From an uncultured Sulfurovum sp. (GTDB taxonomy: Bacteria > Campylobacterota > Campylobacteria > Campylobacterales > Sulfurovaceae), in contig CACVAP010000033.1 of NCBI GenBank assembly GCA_902727895.1, positions 1-40,392 of the forward strand: 40,392 bases of DNA, in the 5' to 3' direction. The notes beneath the pieces were generated by a model. The model saw only the letters and a list, made by a program, of their open reading frames with translations, was not told where the DNA came from and made no database searches. This document shows, piece by piece, positions 33,977 through 40,392 of this stretch. Position numbers and translations under genes: made by a program. Position 1 is the stretch's first letter, and the number at the start of each line of letters is the position of its first letter.

Positions 33977-35074
33977 CTATCTTCTAACTACCTTTGGCTT
34001 TAAAGAAAACTTCCCAATTTCTTCTAAAAAGGTAGTTGCATAAGCCCCTTTAGGAAGATAGAAGTCAATGGTCAGCTCTTGACTCTCTTCGTTGTATTTC
34101 AAATTTAAATCCTCAGGAAAAATCCAAGCAAAACGTCTGTCACCTTTTAGTGCATAGAGTTCATTGTCATCATAGGGTAATTCTAGGTGTTTGGCATCTG
34201 CCATGGCTCTAGGTACTTTTGACCCAACAAGTAGACCTGTTGGGCTTGCTTTATGTCCTTGAAACTCATTTGTTGCTTTGTCAAAGTTTTGTACAAAGTA
34301 ACTTTTTCCAAACGGGTAAGCTTGCATGTCATCACCAATGAAAAGTTTAAAGAATTGTTTTTGTTTACTTAAAACTTTGACGAGTTCAAGAGGGTATTCC
34401 AAAATCTTAGCTGCATCTTCAACTTTATTTTTACTAATTGTTTTTGAGATGTTAATACGTTCACTTAGCCATTCATTGTAGAGATAAGATTGATAGGCAG
34501 AAACCAAAAGTTTTTCTTTAGCACCTTTTAGTTTTTTACCTGAATGGGCTATCTCTTTCCCTTGTAAGTAAGACCTTGAATCTTCACCAAAACGTTGGTA
34601 ACCGTAATAGTTTGGGATGCCTTTCTCTATCATCTCTGTTGCAATTTTTTCAATAGAAGCTTTGGCTTCTTTACTTACTTTATGCAGTACGATAGAGAAT
34701 TTATTACCTTTAAGTTGACCTACTTTGATGGGAAATTTTGAGTAGAACTTTTCTAAGATTTCTATTTTTTCTGTGGTCAAATTTTTAACTACATCTCTTT
34801 CATACTGTTTAGGAATAGAAATGTATTGAATGGTAGTTGCATTTTTGTCTTTTAACCCAGCATAACCTATGTCACGTTGTTCAAGTTGGGTTGCTTTTGC
34901 AATAACAGTGATGAGTTTAAAGGTACTCATATCTGACTTTTTAATTTTTAAAATAAGGTTAGAACCTTTATCTGCATATTTGAAAAGTGGGATCTCTTCA
35001 ACAAAAAAGCGTTCTATGGTTTGAGCGAAGTTAAATTTTATAGGGTCATGGCTGTAAGCGTAGGTTTTATTCAT
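33977..35074 (-). CDS. truD: tRNA pseudouridine(13) synthase TruD
   Basis: This 365-residue enzyme isomerises U13 in tRNA. The catalytic aspartate is D76 in GYAGLKDKNATTIQ. Other family blocks are the N-terminal FVEEIPLFKYADKGSNLIL, KGNKFSIVLH, the signature PNYYGYQRFG and the AYQSYLYNEWLSERI helix leading into the TRUD insertion domain. Length fits. The gene is single, with a possible promoter only in the ~35 bases before the next minus-strand gene. Confidence 0.95.
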   Translation of the reverse strand: MNKTYAYSHDPIKFNFAQTIERFFVEEIPLFKYADKGSNLILKIKKSDMSTFKLITVIAKATQLEQRDIGYAGLKDKNATTIQYISIPKQYERDVVKNLTTEKIEILEKFYSKFPIKVGQLKGNKFSIVLHKVSKEAKASIEKIATEMIEKGIPNYYGYQRFGEDSRSYLQGKEIAHSGKKLKGAKEKLLVSAYQSYLYNEWLSERINISKTISKNKVEDAAKILEYPLELVKVLSKQKQFFKLFIGDDMQAYPFGKSYFVQNFDKATNEFQGHKASPTGLLVGSKVPRAMADAKHLELPYDDNELYALKGDRRFAWIFPEDLNLKYNEESQELTIDFYLPKGAYATTFLEEIGKFSLKPKVVRR

Positions 35075-35108
35075 GCGAAATTATAACATAAAACCTAGCT
35101 AAGTGTGA

Positions 35109-36188
35109 CTATTCAAATTCTCCTGAAAAGTCTAATTCATAAAGGGTGGGATCAAATGAAAAGATGTACTTACTAAAAGCCTCACTGGACATGTAGGCTT
35201 TGTAGTTGTCTATAAAAGTAATACCTTCAACCTGTCCTTGCAAAGCATTTTTAAAGTTCAGTCGTTTTCTGTTACCACTAAAAAAGTCATTCGCTCTATA
35301 GTTTGAAAATGCCCATACATTTACATTGAGTAAAGAAGAGTAAGTTGTAAGTAAAAGTATGTCAAGTTCCTTGTTGATACTTGCAGCTGTTACCATTCCT
35401 TGAATGTTAAAGGTAGAAATATGTTTGGCTGTATGTTTTCCTACTTGGGTACTTAGTTCATAAAGACGTGTTTTATTGTCTTGCCAGTTTTTTGAGAAAA
35501 GATAGATTTTACCATTGTTTACGGTTATTGCTTCACAGTCATAGTTATGCTTTTGAGGTCGTGAAGTAAAATTCTTTTGATCACTGTAGTTAAAATTGAT
35601 AACTTCAGCTTTCACACTTTTCTCTGTTCTGAGTGCAGCACGAGGTATTTTATAGATTTTAAGATCTTTACGGTTTCCTTTATTGTTTCCAACATCAGCA
35701 ATGTAAACATAGTTGTCATCGTAAGCGATGTCTTCCCAGTCTTTATTTTTTGCGTTTTGGATACTAATACTTTTTACAATGTCTCCATTACGTTCATTTA
35801 TTTGATAGAGGGCTGCTTTGCCACCACTATCATTAAATGTCCACAGTCTATTGTCTAGTTTAATTAGCCCAGAAGTTTCTTTAATGCTATTGGGTAATTT
35901 GAATCTCTTGGAAAAATGACTTTGTCCATATTTTGGTGTTGGTCTGACTATAGGAGCTGGGGTAGAAGGAATGCTCTGTTGTAGAGTTTCACTTCTAGGA
36001 CTAGGAAGAGTGGTTGAAATCGTTTCTGAAATGGGTCTACCTAAAGAAGGTCTAGGTGCTTGCTGTACGGTAGTTGTAGGAGGAACTTGTACTTGAGTTG
36101 GGGTTGAACCGGCAACTGGCTTTGTTGAACAGTTAAGAATGAAGAGTGGTAAGCTAAGTGTGAGTAGGAGATTTATTTTATTTTTCAT
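35109..36188 (-). CDS. Lipoprotein with proline-rich linker and propeller-like domain
   Basis: This 359-residue protein has a signal sequence ending FILNC with the candidate lipid cysteine at residue 20; asparagine at -1 is atypical but tolerated in some bacteria. Residues ~25-85 are a P/T/S/Q-rich linker. The rest looks like a beta-propeller: ETSGLIKLDNRLWTFNDSGGKAALYQIN, DWEDIAYDDNYVYIADVGNNKGNRKDLKIYKI, YDCEAITVNNGKIYLFSKNW, and VEGITFIDNYKAYMSSEAF. These blocks resemble proteins annotated as esterase-like or SdiA-regulated propellers. A surface or periplasmic role is likely; no enzymatic residues can be assigned. Confidence 0.7.
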   Translation of the reverse strand: MKNKINLLLTLSLPLFILNCSTKPVAGSTPTQVQVPPTTTVQQAPRPSLGRPISETISTTLPSPRSETLQQSIPSTPAPIVRPTPKYGQSHFSKRFKLPNSIKETSGLIKLDNRLWTFNDSGGKAALYQINERNGDIVKSISIQNAKNKDWEDIAYDDNYVYIADVGNNKGNRKDLKIYKIPRAALRTEKSVKAEVINFNYSDQKNFTSRPQKHNYDCEAITVNNGKIYLFSKNWQDNKTRLYELSTQVGKHTAKHISTFNIQGMVTAASINKELDILLLTTYSSLLNVNVWAFSNYRANDFFSGNRKRLNFKNALQGQVEGITFIDNYKAYMSSEAFSKYIFSFDPTLYELDFSGEFE

Positions 36189-36250
36189 GCCTAGGAGTAT
36201 AGCAAAAAAACGTCACTTGCGTTATAATTCATGAAAAATAAGAAAGATTT

Positions 36251-37537
36251 ATGGTGAAAAAAATATTACAAAAAATGTTGATTTTATTGATTTTTACTGA
36301 GCTGGCTCTTGCTACTTGTTCAAATGACAATAGGGTATGGCAAAATAAAATAGCAAATAGTAGCTCCCTTGAGGCATTCTTTATGACTAATTATTCTTGT
36401 AAAGATAGCTTTTATAAAAGTTTATCTACCCCTCAAAAGATATATTTTGACACAGTGCTATATCCGAATAACTTAGGAGAAAGAGCTTATGTAAATAGAT
36501 GGAAATCTATGTTACTAAATGACAAAAATTTTTTTAAAGAATTTAACTTTTTCAATAATTATTTTACCACTCATCATAAAAAAGTAACGCAGTCTGAACT
36601 TGGATGTTTTCAAAAACAAAAAGGTTTCGCTGGAAATGTTGCTTCTCATAATTTTTATACGAATTTAGCACAAAGAGATATGTTACATGATGTGAGTTAC
36701 CTTTACCCTCTTATTCGTTGGGCATATGTACATAATGGGGTAGACATGGATCTTAGTCGAGAACGTGTGCAAAAGGCTGAAAAAACTTTTGGCATAAAAA
36801 AGGGACAAGTAGGTAACAATGAACAGTTCGCAAGGTTTATTACTTTGTTTGATTATGAATATAAGAGTGTATCAACTTCTCTTGCAAGTACACTCAATAT
36901 CTCTCAGATTAAAGCTTATAAACTTATGTTGATTATTACTTATTTAGAGTCTCGTGGAAATATTTTTGCAGTTTCTAGAACAGGGGCATTTGGTCCAACA
37001 CAACTTACTTTACATTACTACATGATGTATGGAGAGCCTAACAACCCTTTCTCTGTAAAAGCAAGTCTTATTAAATTAGCCAATAAGTTTGTACACTATC
37101 ATCGTATTGGAAAGTCTTTAGACAGTTCTGTTGTTGCCTATAAGTCAGGTAGTCTTAGTAAGTGTCAAAATAGAGTGAACACTACAGATGTGGATTGTAG
37201 GTACTATAATGATTATAAACGTTATATGAGAGAGATGAGTCGAATGAATGATAAAAATGATATCTCTCGACATTTAAGTGGTAAGTCTTATTTCTATGAC
37301 TCTATAGCTAACTTGAACCGTACTAAAAGTGAACATGATTTGGAACATTATGAACCTTATCAATATGCCGTTTTAAAAGGTTCTACTTTAAGTAGTAGAG
37401 CTAAAAAAAGTCAATATTTAAATGGTAATTATTTTAATTCATTGGGAAAAATGAAGCGTAATGAGATTTATGAATTACAAGATCAATTTGGTAGTAGAAA
37501 TATTGGGGTCATATCTGATAAGAAGGTTTGTTATTAG
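36251..37537 (+). CDS. Lytic transglycosylase-like (SLT-domain) protein
   Basis: This 428-residue protein has an N-terminal signal peptide (~1-21). The N-terminal ~200 residues are unfamiliar, with several cysteines. An SLT-like goose-lysozyme-fold domain (~222-330) follows, with catalytic Glu233 in YLESRGN and then SRTGAFGPTQL, matching the ES..GAxGxxQ pattern of lytic transglycosylases. A C-terminal ~100-residue tail is of unknown function. It is expected to cleave murein glycan strands in the periplasm. It is divergent from the propeller lipoprotein and convergent with the small lipoprotein. Confidence 0.78.
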   Translation: MVKKILQKMLILLIFTELALATCSNDNRVWQNKIANSSSLEAFFMTNYSCKDSFYKSLSTPQKIYFDTVLYPNNLGERAYVNRWKSMLLNDKNFFKEFNFFNNYFTTHHKKVTQSELGCFQKQKGFAGNVASHNFYTNLAQRDMLHDVSYLYPLIRWAYVHNGVDMDLSRERVQKAEKTFGIKKGQVGNNEQFARFITLFDYEYKSVSTSLASTLNISQIKAYKLMLIITYLESRGNIFAVSRTGAFGPTQLTLHYYMMYGEPNNPFSVKASLIKLANKFVHYHRIGKSLDSSVVAYKSGSLSKCQNRVNTTDVDCRYYNDYKRYMREMSRMNDKNDISRHLSGKSYFYDSIANLNRTKSEHDLEHYEPYQYAVLKGSTLSSRAKKSQYLNGNYFNSLGKMKRNEIYELQDQFGSRNIGVISDKKVCY

Positions 37538-37556
37538 AGGGGAAATTCCCTCTAAT
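37533..37556. terminator. Bidirectional terminator after the transglycosylase gene
   Basis: ATTAGAGGG (37533-37541) pairs exactly with CCCTCTAAT (37548-37556), loop six bases. It overlaps the TAG of the plus-strand gene and lies nine bases from the minus-strand lipoprotein stop. Confidence 0.65.
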
Positions 37557-37564
37557 TAAGTTAA

Positions 37565-37717
37565 CTATATGTTGGGAATAGAAGGTGGTACTTCTTCTTT
37601 ATTCTCAATAACAGGTGAAGTTGGTCCATTTTGCTCTGTCGTATCTGTTTGGTTTGCATTTTCTTCACCACAGCTTATAAATAGTAAAAATATAAATCCT
37701 AAAAATAGTACTTTCAT
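37565..37717 (-). CDS. 50-residue lipoprotein abutting the propeller gene
   Basis: A short gene easily missed by length filters. It has a hydrophobic signal MKVLFLGFIFLLFISC with the lipid cysteine at residue 16, then 34 residues rich in E, N, T and P ending PPSIPNI. Its ATG follows the TAA of the upstream propeller gene with no gap (TAAATG). An AAAGGAG ribosome site lies inside the end of that gene, seven bases before the ATG. This strongly suggests translational coupling. It could serve as a small membrane anchor or partner of the propeller protein, but no function can be read. It ends at a bidirectional hairpin. Confidence 0.7.
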   Translation of the reverse strand: MKVLFLGFIFLLFISCGEENANQTDTTEQNGPTSPVIENKEEVPPSIPNI

Positions 37718-40105
37718 TTAATTCTCCTTTGTTGTTAATTCTTTGGTTATGACGCTGTCTTGAGAGAAGAAGCTTACATATGTTGTGTTATTTAAGTCAA
37801 AAATTAAACCTCTATGTTCTCCCCAGTCTGAGTTGTTGTCCTCTAATCCTTCATAACTTTTCAATGAATCATTATCGACTTGGTAAATACCTAAGTGGTT
37901 TGATCGTTGATAATTATTGAATTCCGAAGCATAGTTAGAAAATGGAAAAGCAAAAAGGTTATCAATTGGTCTATAGGCTAAGGCTTTATGATTCGTTTCC
38001 AACTCAGAATGTGTTCCCTGATCTAAAGTAATACTATCTAAAGAACTAGGGTTCTCAAAGTCTGAAATGTCAAAAAGTTCTATTTTAACGCCTTGTCTTA
38101 CACCTGACTCATCACTATCTTGACCAATACCTAAAAGTTTGTCATCTCCTATAGGATGTAAATAAGCAGAGTAGCCATTTACTTCAAGTTCACCCATTTT
38201 TTTAGGTGCTTTTGGATTTGAAAGGTCAATGGTATAAAGAGGATCAGTAGTTCTAAAGGTCACAAGATACGCTTTTGTATCAATGAATCTAACAGACTTG
38301 ATGGTTTCTCCTTCTTTACCTAAACCACTTAAAGTACCTTCTATATTTAAAAATTTATTGTTTTCTTTAAGTGTATAGAGTGTGTTTTTAGTTACAGAAT
38401 TTCCCCAAGAGAATCCCTCTGTCGTTGCAATACGTAAAATACTTTCATGTTCACTCAGTGAAAATTGATTTAGTGTTGTGCCATAAACAGAACCTACAGC
38501 TTTGTAAGATAAGTTCGCATCAAAATCAAATTTATAAATTTGTGAACGACTCTTATAGTTGTTGAAATCATAAAAGAACGGGTAATCATTAGACACTAAA
38601 TAGAGAGAATTTGATGAGGCATACTCCACAGCTGAATTACCAATGTAAGAAGTACTTTGTAGATAGGTTCCATCATCAATGGAGAAGTTAGAAATACTGG
38701 TTATGGTAGTACTCTGTTCTTGTTTAGATGAGGCAAACAGTTTTGTTGGGGTGACCAGTGTTTGACTATTTAAAGTATTACTTGAAATTTTTGGTAGAAG
38801 TTGTACTGTTTTGATGTCTGGCTCATCATAGTTATAACGAAAATATCCATCAGTATCTTTGTTGATGCCATAACAGCTTGTATGGTCACTGTTTGTAGTT
38901 ATTTCACCATTAACATAGTCTTCACAAGGGCTTGAAATAGTAAGGTACTCTTTGGGATAGCTAATGTCGTATTGAGGATAAAAGCTAGAAATTAAATAGA
39001 GATTGTTGTTGATGACGCGAGAGTTTTTTAATGAACCATCTATAATGGTTTCAGATATATTTTTGATATTATTAATATCTGAAATATCAAAGACATTAAT
39101 AAAGGTTTGTACTTGATTGTCATAACTCATTGAGAGTACCGTTAGTTTATCTTCTGTAAGGTAAAAAGAATCTATGTTTTGACTCTCATCTAAAGAGATA
39201 GTAGCCAGAGTACTTTTTGATTTTTTAGTAAGGTCTTCAAAAGAAGTAACATTGATGTGTCCTCTTTTATCATTTTCTTTGCCGACGTAAAAAATGTATT
39301 TATCATTATGTTTCAGTATATCAGATTCATCAACATCAGATTCTTGTAGGTTTGTACTACTTGTATTAGAAGCTGTATCAGCTGATACAGCTACTTCTGC
39401 TGTAAAGGTTAGAGCTTCATTAAAGGGTTCAATTCCACAGATTAAACGTTTATCTATACTTGCACGTTCTTTTATGAATGTTAATATTTCTTCATCACTA
39501 TTAAAGTTGTGTAGTTTTAACGATTCATCTATAATAGAAATATTTTTATCTTCATTGGCTTTAAGCCAAATTCCATCAGAATTTTTGATGTGTCCAAGTT
39601 TAGGAATATTGGAGGTTTCCACCGTATTATTAGCCAATTCCCATTGTGTATCATTATATTTCCATGTGGTCATTCCCTTAAAGATATCTGGAGAAACTAC
39701 AGTATCTATGGGTAAAGAGATGAGGTTCCAACCTTTTTTAAGTTCAATAACATCAGAACTTGTAGCCTGAACTGGTTGAGAACTTAATATTTTGTCTTCA
39801 AAAACCATAGTCCAGTCTTCTTTAGACTTTATCCAAAAACCATGCCAACTTTTTAGGTGACTAAGTGTGCCAATATTCTGTGCTTCTATTTTCTTTTGTA
39901 TCGTACTGTCAGGAGAGTAGCCTAGCCATGTTTGGGTAGTAGCATCAAAATGCCATACTTGTTCAACATTTTTAAGACTAAACTTTGACATGTCTTGTAA
40001 GGAGACAGAAGAACCTATAAGCTGCCATCCTTTTTTAATTAAGAGGGTAGAGTCTGCCATACTTAAAGAAAAGAGTAGGCTAATGAGTATTATTATTTTT
40101 TTCAT
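37718..40105 (-). CDS. Secreted beta-propeller protein with duplicated N-terminal domain
   Basis: This 795-residue protein has a signal peptide (~1-17, MKKIIILISLLFSLSMA). Residues ~22-95 and ~120-190 are two copies of a small domain (GWQLIGSS.../GWNLISLP..., then HFDATTQTW/KYNDTQW, then LSHLKSWHGFWIK/LGHIKNSDGIWLK). From ~255 to the end the protein has the pattern of the C-terminal beta-propeller family (COG4880-like): ESDVDESDILKHNDKYIFYV, YLTEDKLTVLSMS, VRFIDTKAYLVTFRTTDPLYTIDLSNPKAPKKMGELEVNGYSAYLHPIGDDKLLGIGQD. It is presumably extracytoplasmic. It precedes the 50-residue lipoprotein with TAAATG coupling and lies downstream of an M48 peptidase gene on the same strand. Function unknown. 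Confidence 0.82.
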   Translation of the reverse strand: MKKIIILISLLFSLSMADSTLLIKKGWQLIGSSVSLQDMSKFSLKNVEQVWHFDATTQTWLGYSPDSTIQKKIEAQNIGTLSHLKSWHGFWIKSKEDWTMVFEDKILSSQPVQATSSDVIELKKGWNLISLPIDTVVSPDIFKGMTTWKYNDTQWELANNTVETSNIPKLGHIKNSDGIWLKANEDKNISIIDESLKLHNFNSDEEILTFIKERASIDKRLICGIEPFNEALTFTAEVAVSADTASNTSSTNLQESDVDESDILKHNDKYIFYVGKENDKRGHINVTSFEDLTKKSKSTLATISLDESQNIDSFYLTEDKLTVLSMSYDNQVQTFINVFDISDINNIKNISETIIDGSLKNSRVINNNLYLISSFYPQYDISYPKEYLTISSPCEDYVNGEITTNSDHTSCYGINKDTDGYFRYNYDEPDIKTVQLLPKISSNTLNSQTLVTPTKLFASSKQEQSTTITSISNFSIDDGTYLQSTSYIGNSAVEYASSNSLYLVSNDYPFFYDFNNYKSRSQIYKFDFDANLSYKAVGSVYGTTLNQFSLSEHESILRIATTEGFSWGNSVTKNTLYTLKENNKFLNIEGTLSGLGKEGETIKSVRFIDTKAYLVTFRTTDPLYTIDLSNPKAPKKMGELEVNGYSAYLHPIGDDKLLGIGQDSDESGVRQGVKIELFDISDFENPSSLDSITLDQGTHSELETNHKALAYRPIDNLFAFPFSNYASEFNNYQRSNHLGIYQVDNDSLKSYEGLEDNNSDWGEHRGLIFDLNNTTYVSFFSQDSVITKELTTKEN

Positions 40106-40201
40106 AAATTTTCCTTATTATTTATAGGTAGAGTGTAATATAAAGAATATTAGATATACGTGTAGTATCAAGTAAAGGAAGATATTTTAGTTCATGAAAG
40201 T

Positions 40202-40227
40202 GCAGTTATTCTTTCTAGAATAACTGC
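40202..40227 (-). terminator. Perfect 11-bp hairpin after the M48 peptidase gene
   Basis: GCAGTTATTCT (40202-40212) pairs with AGAATAACTGC (40217-40227) around a four-base loop. It lies seven bases beyond the peptidase stop on the minus strand. The following T-run is short. Confidence 0.65.
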
Positions 40228-40233
40228 TATAGA

Positions 40234-40392
40234 TTAACGTCTAGAAGCCTCATACATAGGTATGGTTTGTGGAAGTAGCGCTTTAATTTCAGCAATACGA
40301 TTGGCTGGAGCAGGGTGAGTTGACATGTACTCAGGTGGTGTTTCTCCACTTGCACCAAACTTTTCCCAGAATGACAATGCTGATCTTGGATT
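40234..40392 (-). CDS. M48-family metallopeptidase, C-terminal fragment (5' end outside window)
   Basis: The last 52 residues are visible: FWEKFGASGETPPEYMSTHPAP, then NRIAEIKALLPQTIPMYEASRR and stop. The segment E-Y-x-S-T-H-P-x-x-x-x-R-I is the conserved C-terminal signature of periplasmic M48 peptidases of the BepA/LoiP type. The HExxH zinc site would be upstream, beyond the window edge. It is probably a membrane-associated quality-control protease. The gene ends at a good hairpin about 130 bases before the propeller gene. Confidence 0.85.
   Translation of the reverse strand, partial: NPRSALSFWEKFGASGETPPEYMSTHPAPANRIAEIKALLPQTIPMYEASRR

Overview
The window is AT-rich DNA, almost wall-to-wall genes, and most likely comes from a member of the Campylobacterota (Epsilonproteobacteria), perhaps a free-living Sulfurovum/Sulfurimonas-like organism. 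Evidence for this: an orphan OmpR-type regulator that resembles HsrA (HP1043/Cj0355); the arrangement of ftsY and a thioredoxin lipoprotein divergent from 5-formyltetrahydrofolate cyclo-ligase and rny, as I remember it from Campylobacter jejuni; CmoB; TruD; an epsilon-type FtsY; and promoters that mostly show only a TATAAT-like -10. The genus is a guess.

Layout. (A) 1-11069, plus strand: a six-gene operon that looks like a dedicated protein-export system. It encodes the C-terminal part of a giant repetitive, probably beta-helical surface protein; a TolC-like outer-membrane channel; a periplasmic HlyD-type adaptor; a GAF-domain/HlyD fusion; a PqqD-like/M50 protease/HlyD fusion; and a short SecA-like ATPase. 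There is no ABC ATPase and no TpsB or autotransporter barrel. This is the most unusual region. (B) 11230-15308: TauE/SafE permease, uvrA and a small lipoprotein. (C) 15323-16857, minus strand: an ammonium transporter and its PII protein. (D) 17093-20611, minus strand: superoxide reductase, haem-binding protein, an unknown membrane protein, FtsY and a TlpA-like lipoprotein. (E) 20678-25188, plus strand: 5-FCL, RNase Y, lipoprotein cyclophilin, CmoB and the HsrA-like regulator. (F) 25201-29690: MBL hydrolase (minus), then DUF455 ferritin-like protein, a DegT-family protein without the usual Schiff-base lysine, LpxK and ArgB. (G) 29812-33040: a duplicated DUF1538 membrane protein with a PII-like partner, a CBS protein and a radical SAM protein. 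(H) 33068-33335: a consensus sigma-70 promoter and two identical tRNA-Asn genes. (I) 33496-40392: MOSC protein, TruD, a propeller-like lipoprotein, a lytic transglycosylase, a 50-residue lipoprotein directly abutting a large beta-propeller protein, and the C-terminus of an M48 peptidase.

How the genes work together. Region A reads as one machine: substrate, outer-membrane exit duct, three adaptor-type proteins of which two carry extra inner-membrane or cytoplasmic modules, and a motor. Regions C and G each pair a polytopic membrane protein with a small PII-type protein in the same transcription unit, suggesting two transport activities gated by small-molecule-sensing trimers. The remaining regions are ordinary housekeeping. 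No gene-free stretch longer than 300 bases exists outside the tRNA region. No CRISPR array, insertion sequence, integrase or phage gene was seen.
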